Positions 45,502 to 52,847 of a DNA stretch of 64,000 nucleotides are shown here, piece after piece; the first letter of the stretch is position 1, and each line of letters opens with the position of its first letter. Position numbers and translations under genes: made by a program. A model generated the notes under the pieces. That model did not search any database. It worked only from the letters and a program-made list of their open reading frames with translations, and was not told the DNA's origin. This DNA is from Bradyrhizobium barranii subsp. barranii (GTDB lineage Bacteria > Pseudomonadota > Alphaproteobacteria > Rhizobiales > Xanthobacteraceae): assembly GCF_017565645.3 (NCBI RefSeq), contig NZ_CP086136.1, positions 10,628,810-10,692,809 on the forward strand, read 5' to 3'.

Positions 45502-46770
45502 TGTTTAGCCCGGACAGATCACTGACGGGTGTTCGGAGACATAGCTGACACATCAACATTGGCTGGATTGGTCCGATTCGGGAGGCCGTCCATGCCTTGG
45601 AGCGAGGTGTCAGTGATGGATCAGCGTCACGAGTTTGTGCGGCTGGCTTTGCAGGAGGGCGCCAACCGGCGCGAACTGTGCCGTCGGTTCAACATCAGTC
45701 CTGACGTCGGCTACAAGTGGCTGGCGCGCTGGCAGGCCGGCGATCGGGAGCTGGCCGACCGCTCCCGGCGCCCGCATGCGATGCCCAAGCGGAGTGAGGC
45801 TGCGGTCGAAGTAGAAGTCCTGGCTGTACGCGACAAGCATCCGGCTTGGGGAGCACGGAAGATTGCCCATTGCCTGAAGCGGGGCGGGCAGACGGTGCCT
45901 GTGCCATCAACGGTGCACCAGATCCTGTGTCGGAACGGCCGGGTCAAACCGAGTGAGAATGCGCCGCCCAATCCGGGCCACCGGTTCGAGAAGGAAGCTC
46001 CCAATCTGCTGTGGCAGATGGACTTCAAGGGCCACCTGCCGCTGGCCGACGGGACACGATGCCATCCGCTGACCATCGTCGACGATCACTCGCGCTACGT
46101 GCTGTGCCTGAAGGCATGTGCCGACGAGCAGCGTCTCACCGTGCAGAATCACCTGTCGACGACGTTCCGCTGCTATGGCCTGCCAGAGGCCTTCTACACC
46201 GACAATGGCTCACCCTGGGGCGATACGTCCGGCATTCGTTGGACCGGACTGAAGGTGTGGCTGCTCAAGCTTGGCGTCAGGGTGGTGCACGCCAGGCCAT
46301 GCCACCCACAGGCCCGCGGCAAGAACGAGCGCTTCCATCGCACCCTGAAGGCCGAGGTGTTTGCAATGCGCCGCTTCCGAACTCTCCCGGAAGTCCAGCG
46401 CGCCTTCGACGCCTGGCGGCCGGTCTACAATCTGGAGCGGCCTCACCAAGGCCTCGATATGCAGGTCCCTGCCGATCGCTTCCGGCCAAGTGCTCGCCCC
46501 ATGCCGGCCCGCGTTCCGAACGTCGAATACGACAGCGGCGAGATCGTGCGCAGGGTCTCATCGACAAGACCCTACATCTCCTTCAAGGGACGCTTCTGGA
46601 AAGTTCCCCAGGCCTTCGCCCGCGAACGCCTTGCCATCCGGCCACTGGTTCGTGACGGCCACTACGGAATCTTCTTCGCCAGCTGGCAGGTCGCATCGAT
46701 CGACTTGACCAATGGCCAACCTGTCAGTGATGTGTCCGAACAGGTGTCAGCCATGTCTCCGGACTAAACA
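45502..46770 (+). mobile_element. Complete IS481-family insertion sequence, 1269 bp
   Basis: Bounded by inverted repeats TGTTTAGCCCGGACA (left) and, read inward from the right end, TGTTTAGTCCGGAGA. Each end carries about 50 related bases built from two internal copies of CGGA(g/c)ACAT-n2-CTGACA. It encodes one transposase with an intact DDE domain. No obvious target duplication flanks it. The flanks (GCCCCGCG left, GGCGGGGC right) are the two arms of a palindromic repeat, so the IS went into the repeat's hairpin loop. Confidence 0.88.
45592..46767 (+). CDS. IS481-family transposase
   Basis: 391 residues. N-terminal helix-turn-helix (ANRRELCRRFNISPDVGYKWLARW), a second DNA-binding region (WGARKIAHCLKR), then an rve integrase core with the DDE residues in QMDFKGH, YTDNGSPWG and GKNERFHRTLKAEV. 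RPHQGLDMQVPADR is typical of IS481. The ATG at 45592 follows GGGAGG by six bases. The stop codon (TAA) lies inside the right terminal repeat. The frame is intact, so the element may be active. Confidence 0.92.
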   Translation: MPWSEVSVMDQRHEFVRLALQEGANRRELCRRFNISPDVGYKWLARWQAGDRELADRSRRPHAMPKRSEAAVEVEVLAVRDKHPAWGARKIAHCLKRGGQTVPVPSTVHQILCRNGRVKPSENAPPNPGHRFEKEAPNLLWQMDFKGHLPLADGTRCHPLTIVDDHSRYVLCLKACADEQRLTVQNHLSTTFRCYGLPEAFYTDNGSPWGDTSGIRWTGLKVWLLKLGVRVVHARPCHPQARGKNERFHRTLKAEVFAMRRFRTLPEVQRAFDAWRPVYNLERPHQGLDMQVPADRFRPSARPMPARVPNVEYDSGEIVRRVSSTRPYISFKGRFWKVPQAFARERLAIRPLVRDGHYGIFFASWQVASIDLTNGQPVSDVSEQVSAMSPD

Positions 46771-46861
46771 GAAGGCGGGGCATCCAGTACGCCGCGGCTT
46801 CTAGATTCGACACGACCGTCTCGGAGTACTGGATCGCCCGGTCAAGCCGGGCGATGACACC
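46771..46861. repeat. Right part of palindromic repeat family E, split by the IS
   Basis: GGCGGGGCATCCAGTACGCC, then AGTACTGGATCGCCCGGTC and the hairpin GCCCGGTCAAGCCGGGC. The missing left arm (GCTGTCATGCCCCGCG) lies at 45483-45498 on the other side of the IS. Together they rebuild the element seen intact at 54165-54271. Confidence 0.82.
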
Positions 46862-46890
46862 TTTGATGAGGATCCGGCGCACCCGCCCCC

Positions 46891-47625
46891 TCACCCGTGG
46901 CAGCACGCTCCCTTCGCCTGCGGCTCGTACTGGTCGCGCAGGCGGACCCAGTCCATCGGATAGGGCAGGCCGTCCTCGTGACGACCGAGCGGGGTGAGGT
47001 CGAGATACTGATAGGCCGCGTTCATCATGTCGAGACCGCGCGCGAAGCATGAATAGGTATGGAAGATCTCGCCGGCCTCGTTGCGGTAGAACACGCTGAT
47101 ACCGGGCAGCTCCGGACCGTAGAACGGCGTGGTGCCGAAATTGTATTTCGGCACGCCCTTGTCGATCTGCTCGCGCGTGAACGAGACCTCGTAGTCGTAG
47201 TTGAAGTCGTTGCTCCCTGACGAGACCCAGTCGAAGGTCCAGCCCATCCGCTTCTTGAAGGCCTCGAGCTTGGCGACCGGCGCCAGCGAGATCGCAACCG
47301 TGGAGGTGTCGCGCGCGGCGAGGTGCGGCACGATGCGATCGAGACCGTCGGCCCAGAACGAGCAGCTCTTGCACGCGGCCTCCCAGTTGGGTGCAAACAT
47401 CACATGCTGCACCACGAGCTGCGGGCGGCCCCCGAAGAGATCGCCGAGCGTCACCTTGCCGTTCGGTCCGTCGAACACATAGTTCTTGTCGACCTTCACC
47501 CAGGGCAATGCGCGGCGCTGCTCGGCGAGACGCTCACGGGCCTGGCTGAGCTCCTTCTCATGTGCCAGGTGGGCCTTGCGGGCCGCGATCCATTGCTCGC
47601 GCGAGACGATCTGATGTTGCTGCAT
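46891..47625 (-). CDS. DUF899 thioredoxin-like protein
   Basis: 244 residues. A thioredoxin fold is suggested by LVVQHVMFAPNWEAACKSCSFWADGLD, in which CKSC stands where thioredoxins have CxxC. FDWVSSGSNDFNYDYEVSF and ISVFYRNEAGEIFHTYSCFARGLDMMNAAYQYLDLTPLGR are DUF899 hallmarks. ATG 47625 has GGAGG five bases upstream. Third gene of the operon with an ArsR regulator and an AHSA1 protein, 16 bases behind the latter. The family function is not established. Confidence 0.85.
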   Translation of the reverse strand: MQQHQIVSREQWIAARKAHLAHEKELSQARERLAEQRRALPWVKVDKNYVFDGPNGKVTLGDLFGGRPQLVVQHVMFAPNWEAACKSCSFWADGLDRIVPHLAARDTSTVAISLAPVAKLEAFKKRMGWTFDWVSSGSNDFNYDYEVSFTREQIDKGVPKYNFGTTPFYGPELPGISVFYRNEAGEIFHTYSCFARGLDMMNAAYQYLDLTPLGRHEDGLPYPMDWVRLRDQYEPQAKGACCHG

Positions 47626-47641
47626 GGTATCCTCCATGGTG

Positions 47642-48121
47642 TCAGGCGACGAAGGCGTCGAGCTTGTCGAGGGACGAGCTCCAGCCGCGCTGGTGATTGT
47701 CGCGTGCGGTTTCGTCGAAGAACTGGGCGTGATGGAAGATCATCAGCGTGCCGGCGCTATCCGGCTTCAGCGTGATCGTCACCAGCGATTCGCGCTCCGG
47801 CGTCGAATGCCAGGCCCAGGTGAACACCAGCCGCTCGTTCAGCACGACCTCGCGATAGATGCCGCCGGCCTCGAAATATTCGCCGTCGTCACCGGTGAAA
47901 CTGATGCGGTAGCGGCCACCGGTACGGACATCGAGCTCGGCGTCCAGCGTCGCCGGCTTCATGTTCGGCGGCCCGAACCACTGGACTAGCTGCGCGGCTT
48001 GCGTCCAGGCGGCGTAGACTTTCTCCGGCCGTGCGCGGAGCCGGCGCGTGAGCGTGAGGCTTGGACGTTCGTTTGGACGTTCGGCTGTGCGGGGATCGGC
48101 GTTGACGGCTGCGTTGGCCAT
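47642..48121 (-). CDS. AHSA1/SRPBCC domain protein
   Basis: 159 residues. The START-like fold begins LTLTRRLRARPEKVYAAWTQAAQLVQWFGPP and ends HHAQFFDETARDNHQRGWSSSLDKLDAFVA, as in activator-of-Hsp90-like ligand-binding proteins commonly paired with ArsR regulators. The proposed N-terminus overlaps the ArsR coding end by 136 bases; a later start (in-frame sites near the conserved SLTLTRR) cannot be excluded. Operon with ArsR and DUF899. Confidence 0.85.
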   Translation of the reverse strand: MANAAVNADPRTAERPNERPSLTLTRRLRARPEKVYAAWTQAAQLVQWFGPPNMKPATLDAELDVRTGGRYRISFTGDDGEYFEAGGIYREVVLNERLVFTWAWHSTPERESLVTITLKPDSAGTLMIFHHAQFFDETARDNHQRGWSSSLDKLDAFVA

Positions 48122-48450
48122 GTCTCTTCCTCCACGAAGGCGGCGAGGCGGTCGAACTTCTCGGACCAGAACTGCGCGTAGCGATTGAGCCAGTTCATCG
48201 CCTGCTCCATCGGCTGCGCGGTGAGCCGGCAGGACACCGTGCGTCCGGTCTTCTGCCGCACGATCAGGCCCGCATCCGTGAGCACGTCGAGATGCTTCAT
48301 GATCGCCGGCAGCGAGACCGGAAACGGCGCGGCCAGCTCGCTCACCGACAGGCCGTCCCGCTGGCCGAGCCGCGCGAGAAGGGCACGCCGCGTCGGATCG
48401 GACAGTGCCGCAAAGGTCCGGTCGAGCGTCTCGTCTCTATACTTAACCAT
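47986..48450 (-). CDS. ArsR-family transcriptional regulator
   Basis: 154 residues. Winged-helix core TFAALSDPTRRALLARLGQRDGLSVSELAAPFPVSLPAIMKHLDVLTDAGLIVRQKTGRTVSCRL, typical of ArsR-SRPBCC pairs. The tail after FVEEETW is low-complexity (TPIPAQPNVQTNVQASRSRAG) and overlaps the AHSA1 gene in another frame. The ATG at 48450 has no ribosome site and sits in the middle of a 28-base imperfect palindrome, so translation may be leaderless or the true promoter lies very close. It probably represses its own operon. Confidence 0.85.
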   Translation of the reverse strand: MVKYRDETLDRTFAALSDPTRRALLARLGQRDGLSVSELAAPFPVSLPAIMKHLDVLTDAGLIVRQKTGRTVSCRLTAQPMEQAMNWLNRYAQFWSEKFDRLAAFVEEETWPTQPSTPIPAQPNVQTNVQASRSRAGSAHGRRKSTPPGRKPRS

Positions 48451-48464
48451 TTGGTTTAGTATAG
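48437..48464. promoter_or_regulatory. ArsR-type operator over the start codon
   Basis: CTATACTTAACCA and, mirrored, TGGTTTAGTATAG: 24 of 28 positions are symmetric, around two central T bases. The regulator's start codon is at 48448-48450 inside it. Position and symmetry suit autorepression by ArsR. Confidence 0.65.
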
Positions 48465-48550
48465 ATGTGAACGAGAAGGCGTCAAGCAGGAACCCGCGCG
48501 TCCGGATCTGCACGACTGCGTGATCAGGCAGTGCTCAGTGTGAGGCGCGA

Positions 48551-48814
48551 CTAGTACGGACGAACGTACCGACCGCGTAGTGACGGCTGAAGCGGAGGCC
48601 GTACGGCCACCTGGGCAGGATTTTGCGCGCAATAGCCCTTGCGGCCCGACGCGCTCATCTGACACTGCTCGCGGGTCTGATAGGAGCAGTCGCCGGGATA
48701 GCCGTATTCCGAGTTCTGAATGCACCACGCGTAATCATAGTCCGCGCGCGCCGGGCTCCCGCCAGCGAGCCACACAAGGACTATGGTGCCCAGCACAAAT
48801 TGCGCCTTGCCCAT
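48551..48814 (-). CDS. DUF3551 small secreted protein
   Basis: 87 residues with signal peptide GKAQFVLGTIVLVWLAGGSPARA. The mature part WCIQNSEYGYPGDCSYQTREQCQMSASGRKGYCAQNP has the four-cysteine DUF3551 pattern, common in Bradyrhizobium. The start is ATG 48814. A paralogue is encoded just upstream on the same strand. Function unknown. Confidence 0.85.
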   Translation of the reverse strand: MGKAQFVLGTIVLVWLAGGSPARADYDYAWCIQNSEYGYPGDCSYQTREQCQMSASGRKGYCAQNPAQVAVRPPLQPSLRGRYVRPY

Positions 48815-48929
48815 GACCGACCTCCCATTTCGCCGCGCGACATGCGACCTCACAGAGTGAAAGGCTCGCGGAGCCGGTTTATTCCGGAGCGATCGCGCAA
48901 AAATACGCGGCCGCGCAATGCGCGCGCGG

Positions 48930-49208
48930 CTAGTACGGTGCAACGGGCCGCGCGCGACGGTGCGGCCGAGGTTGCGGCTGCGGCGCCTGGCCATAGGCCA
49001 CCATTGGATTGGGCCCGCAGTACAGCAAGCGGCCGGAGACGCTGGCCTGGCATTGCTCATAGGTGCTGTAGGCACATTCGCCGGGATAGTCATACTCGCC
49101 GCCCTGGGCGCACCAGGGATAGTCGCGAGCCGCCGCGGGCGTGATGGTGACGAAGCCGGCAAGGACCGTCGCGCCCAGCGTCAGCAGCGCGAATTGCGTC
49201 TTGCGCAT
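48930..49208 (-). CDS. DUF3551 small secreted protein
   Basis: 92 residues. Signal peptide RKTQFALLTLGATVLAGFVTITPAAA, then DYPWCAQGGEYDYPGECAYSTYEQCQASVSGRLLYCGPNP, the DUF3551 core with four cysteines. A proline- and arginine-rich tail follows. GAGGAG lies eight bases before ATG 49208. It is clearly a tandem duplicate of the next gene (48551-48814). Function unknown. Confidence 0.87.
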   Translation of the reverse strand: MRKTQFALLTLGATVLAGFVTITPAAARDYPWCAQGGEYDYPGECAYSTYEQCQASVSGRLLYCGPNPMVAYGQAPQPQPRPHRRARPVAPY

Positions 49209-49357
49209 GATCCAGACTCCTCTCTTCACAGGGCGAGATACGCGCCATGTATCATCAGGTTTCGCCGCGCCGTTTTATTCCAGATCAACGGAACGAAGTA
49301 CGCAAGAAAAAAGCCCTGCCAGGCGGCAGGGCTCCAATCTCAGGGATCACAAGATCG

Positions 49358-50332
49358 CTACTCGACCTTCAGGCCGGCGAACTCGACGACCTTCTTCCAC
49401 TTCTCGGTCTCGGCCTTGATCTCCTCGCCGAACGCCTCCGGCGTCTGCACCCGCGGCTCGCCGCCGAGTTCGACCAGGCGCTTGGTCATGTCGGGCTCCT
49501 TCATGAGCGTATTGATCTCATTGTTGAGCTTGGCGATGATCTCCTTGGGCGTGTTCTTCGGCGCGCCCATGCCGAACAGCGCGCTGGCCTCGTAATCCTT
49601 CACGGTCTCGGCAATCGCCTGCACGTCGGGCAGCTGCGGCGAGCGCTCCGTGGTGGTGACACCGATCGCGCGAAGCGAGCCGGAGCGGATGTGCTGGATG
49701 ATCGAGGGCATGTTGTCGAAGATCACCTGCACCTGGCCGCCGAGCATGTCGGTGATCGCCGGCGCCGCGCCGCGATAGGGCACGTGCTGCATCTTGCAGC
49801 CGGTCAGCGCCATGAACATCTCGCCGGACAGATGCACCGAGGTGCCATTGCCGGACGAAGCCATGTTCACCTTGCCGGGATTGGCCTTCACATATTCGAT
49901 GAACTCGGCGACGTTCTTGGCCGGAACGTCCTTGTTGACGGTCATCACGTTCGGCACCCGCTGGAACGAGGCCACCGGCGCGATATCGCGCACGAAGTTG
50001 AATTTGAGGTTGGTGTAGAGCGACGCGTTGATGAAGTTGGCCGGATTGACCAGTTGCAGCGTGTAGCCGTCGGGCTCGGCATTGACGACCGATTCGGTGC
50101 CGATATTGTTGCCGGCGCCGGGCTTGTTCTCGATCACGAATTGCTGGCCGAGCCGTTCCGACAGCCGCTGACCGATCAGCCGCGCCAGGATGTCGGTGGC
50201 TCCGCCCGGCGGATAGCCGACCACCCATTTCACGGGCCGGGCCGGATAGTCGGCGGCAAGGGCCTTCGACAGCGGGGTGGCTGCAAGCGGACTGGCTGCG
50301 AGCAGGCCCAGCGCGGTACGGCGAGTGATCAT
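49358..50332 (-). CDS. Bug-family tricarboxylate-transport-type binding protein
   Basis: 324-residue periplasmic solute receptor (TctC/Bug). A twin-arginine-like leader ITRRTALGLLAASPLAATPLSKALA precedes YPARPVKWVVGYPPGGATDILARL, the Bug start. VIENKPGAGNNIGTESVVNAEPDGYTL, PYRGAAPAITDMLGGQVQVIFDNMPS and the C-terminal EIKAETEKWKKVVEFAGLKVE are standard. No membrane TctAB genes are next to it, which is usual for Bug orphans. ATG 50332 is chosen. Ligand unknown; members bind carboxylates and similar small acids. Confidence 0.88.
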   Translation of the reverse strand: MITRRTALGLLAASPLAATPLSKALAADYPARPVKWVVGYPPGGATDILARLIGQRLSERLGQQFVIENKPGAGNNIGTESVVNAEPDGYTLQLVNPANFINASLYTNLKFNFVRDIAPVASFQRVPNVMTVNKDVPAKNVAEFIEYVKANPGKVNMASSGNGTSVHLSGEMFMALTGCKMQHVPYRGAAPAITDMLGGQVQVIFDNMPSIIQHIRSGSLRAIGVTTTERSPQLPDVQAIAETVKDYEASALFGMGAPKNTPKEIIAKLNNEINTLMKEPDMTKRLVELGGEPRVQTPEAFGEEIKAETEKWKKVVEFAGLKVE

Positions 50333-50453
50333 CTCAAGGGGTCTCCCAACGTGTTGTTCTTGAAAGCCAGATGGCTTCAAAGTCGACGCGGTTGTAACAA
50401 AGCTTGCCGCAGGCGGAAAGTGCGCCCGGCGCATCACGACGAAAGGATAAGGC

Positions 50454-50873
50454 ATGCCGGTCAAGGTCGAAGCCCTCGATCATCTCGTCATCAACGTCGC
50501 CGACGTCGCAGTGACCGCCGAGTGGTACCGCAAGATTCTCGGCATGGAAGTCAAGGTGTTCGACCCCGGCGGCGGCAAAGCGCCGCGGACTTCGTTGCAA
50601 TTCGGTAACCAGAAGATCAACGTCCGGCCGCGCGATGCCGACAAGGTGGAGTGGTTCACCGCGGACCATCAGACCGCCGGCAGCGAGGATCTGTGCTTCC
50701 TCACCTCTGCCGCGCCCGACGAGGTGGTGGCGCATTTGACGGCACATGGCGTCGCGATCGAGGAAGGCCCGGTTCCCAAGCAGGGCGCCCGCGGCATGCT
50801 GCGCTCGGTCTATTGCCGGGATCCGGATGGCAGCCTGATCGAGATTTCGTCGTACGAGGACGGTGGTCGATAG
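50454..50873 (+). CDS. VOC superfamily protein (glyoxalase/dioxygenase fold)
   Basis: 139 residues with two beta-alpha-beta-beta-beta units. Metal-site residues appear as the His in ALDHLVINVAD, the Glu near the end of VYCRDPDGSLIEISSY and one in SEDLCFLTS. WYRKILGMEV is typical. It could be a lyase, isomerase or resistance protein; the sequence does not decide. Divergent from the Bug-family gene with about 120 bases between. Confidence 0.83.
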   Translation: MPVKVEALDHLVINVADVAVTAEWYRKILGMEVKVFDPGGGKAPRTSLQFGNQKINVRPRDADKVEWFTADHQTAGSEDLCFLTSAAPDEVVAHLTAHGVAIEEGPVPKQGARGMLRSVYCRDPDGSLIEISSYEDGGR

Positions 50874-50896
50874 GGCCGCGCTGCCGGCCCAAGCGC

Positions 50897-50983
50897 CGTC
50901 ATTGCGAGGAGCCCTTGCGACGAAGCAATCCAGACTGCCCCCGGCGGAGACAGTCTGGATTGCTTCGCTGCGCTCGCAATGAC
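50897..50983. repeat. Palindromic intergenic repeat, family D
   Basis: Arms GTCATTGCGAG, GAAGCAATCCAGACTG and mirrored CAGTCTGGATTGCTTC, CTCGCAATGAC around a GC-rich loop. It lies just after the VOC gene and before the acyl-CoA synthetase gene. Confidence 0.88.
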
Positions 50984-51101
50984 AATGGAGAGAGCGGGCG
51001 CTACACCTCCCCCGATTTGCTCCCCGCGCCATCCGATGGCAGGAAGACGCAATAATCAAAAGGCAGCCGCCATCAAGATGCAGGCTGCACGGGGAGGATT
51101 C

Positions 51102-52682
51102 ATGCCTATCCAACAGACCGCAGCCGGACTCGTAGGACCGTTCGACGGGCTCGACGTGCCCTGGCTGCTGAAGCTGCGCGCAGAAGTGCGACGCGATCAT
51201 GCGTTCCTGATCTGGGCGCCGTTCGGCGCGCCGGCGCGGCGCTGGAGCTATGGCGAGTTTCACGAGCGCGTCGGCGCGCTCGCGGCGGGGCTGGCGAGGT
51301 GCGGCGTGAAGCCGGGCGAATATGTGCTCATTCATCTCGACAATTGCATCGAGGCGCTGCTGGCCTGGTTCGCCTGCGTCGAACTGGGCGCCATCGCGGT
51401 GACTACCAACACCCGCTCGGCACCGGCGGAGATGGAATATTTCGCCGATCATTGCGGCGCGGTCGCCGCGATCACGCAGCCGGCCTATGCCGAGCTCGTC
51501 GCGCGGAACTGCCGCAACATCCGCTGGATGGCGGTGACCTCGCACGATGCCGGGGCAGCACCTGCGCAAGCCGTCTCGCGCGGCGACAGTTTTGAAGCGC
51601 TGTTCGCCGATAGCGCTGACCGGCCGCTTCGCGCGACCGATCCGTTCGCGCCGTGCAGCGTGCAGTACACGTCAGGCACGACCTCGCGCCCGAAGGCGGT
51701 GCTGTGGACCCACGCCAACGCGCTGTGGGGCGCCAAGATCAACGCCGCGCATGAGGACCTTCATGCGAGCGACGTGCACCAGACCTATCTGCCGCTGTTC
51801 CATACGAATGCCCTCGCCTACTCCATGCTGGCAACACTGTGGGTAAGCGCCACCTGCGTGATCCAGCCGCGGTTCTCCGCAAGCCGCTTCTGGGGCGTCG
51901 CGCGCGAGCACGGCTCGACCTGGACCTCGACGATCCCGTTCTGCATGAAGGCCCTGCTCGAGCAGGAGGTCCCGAAAGACCACAAATTCCGCCTGTGGGG
52001 CACCGCCATCAACGAACCGCCGGCCTTCGCTGCGTTCGGCGTCAAGATGATCGGCTGGTGGGGCATGACCGAGACCATCACCCACGGCATCATCGGCGAA
52101 GTCGACCAGCCCAACATCCCGATGTCGATCGGGCGCGCGGCTCCCGAATATCAGATCCGCATCACCGACGATGACGGACGGCCGACCGAGGTCGGCGACA
52201 CCGGCAATCTCGCGATCAAGGGCATCGCCGGGCTGTCGCTGTTCGCCGAATATCTGCACAATGAAAAGGCGACGCGCGAAAGCTTCGACGAGCACGGCTT
52301 CTTCCTCACCGGCGACCGCGTCGAGCGGCTGGAGAACGGCTTCATCAGGTTCGGCGACCGCGCCAAGGACATGCTGAAGGTCGGTGGCGAGAACGTCGCG
52401 GCCTCCGAGATCGAGCAGGTGATCGCGGTGGTAGCAGGCGTGCGCGAGGCCGCGGTGGTGGCGAAGAAGCACCCGATGCTGGAAGAGGTGCCGGTTGTCT
52501 TCATCATCCCGCACGGCGGCGTCGCGGGCGCTGCGCCCAATCTGCATGATCGCGTGATGGCGGCCTGCGGCGCGGGACTCGCGGATTTCAAGGTGCCGCG
52601 CGAAATCAGGCTTGTCGACGACATGCCGCGCTCGACGCTGGAGAAGGTGGCGAAGGCGGAGTTGCGGAAGATGGTAGGGTGA
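51102..52682 (+). CDS. AMP-dependent acyl-CoA synthetase/ligase
   Basis: 526-residue adenylate-forming enzyme that activates a carboxylic acid with ATP and couples it to CoA. The P-loop is VQYTSGTTSRPKAVLWTHAN, the A5 motif WWGMTETI, the A7/A8 motifs FFLTGDRVERLENGFIRFGDRAKDMLKVGGENV, and the C-terminal lysine lies in STLEKVAKAEL. It resembles short-chain or crotonobetaine/carnitine-CoA ligase types (CaiC-like). ATG 51102 follows GGGGAGG closely. No partner gene is linked. Substrate unknown. Confidence 0.88.
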   Translation: MPIQQTAAGLVGPFDGLDVPWLLKLRAEVRRDHAFLIWAPFGAPARRWSYGEFHERVGALAAGLARCGVKPGEYVLIHLDNCIEALLAWFACVELGAIAVTTNTRSAPAEMEYFADHCGAVAAITQPAYAELVARNCRNIRWMAVTSHDAGAAPAQAVSRGDSFEALFADSADRPLRATDPFAPCSVQYTSGTTSRPKAVLWTHANALWGAKINAAHEDLHASDVHQTYLPLFHTNALAYSMLATLWVSATCVIQPRFSASRFWGVAREHGSTWTSTIPFCMKALLEQEVPKDHKFRLWGTAINEPPAFAAFGVKMIGWWGMTETITHGIIGEVDQPNIPMSIGRAAPEYQIRITDDDGRPTEVGDTGNLAIKGIAGLSLFAEYLHNEKATRESFDEHGFFLTGDRVERLENGFIRFGDRAKDMLKVGGENVAASEIEQVIAVVAGVREAAVVAKKHPMLEEVPVVFIIPHGGVAGAAPNLHDRVMAACGAGLADFKVPREIRLVDDMPRSTLEKVAKAELRKMVG

Positions 52683-52706
52683 GCGGCCGCGCCAAACGAC
52701 GACTCC

Positions 52707-52838
52707 CGTAGGGTGGGCAAAGCGGCTTGTCCGCCGTAGCTCGAAGAGCGAAGGCGGAAGCGTGCCCAACATTCGGGTCGCAATTGAGGAAGCATGGTGG
52801 GCACGGCGCGCGAAGGGCGCGCCTTTGCCCACCCTACG
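52707..52838. repeat. Palindromic intergenic repeat, family A
   Basis: CGTAGGGTGGGCAAAG at the left and CTTTGCCCACCCTACG-type arm (CCTTTGCCCACCCTACG) at the right, with an inner GTGCCCAAC/GGTGGGCAC pair. It lies between the convergent acyl-CoA synthetase and HD-GYP genes. Compare 3271-3369. Confidence 0.85.
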
Positions 52839-52847
52839 GCATCGTGC

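Noticed and set aside
45501..46771. Target-site duplication around the IS
   Set aside because: Bases next to the two ends (GCAG left, GAAG right) do not repeat convincingly; I do not claim one.
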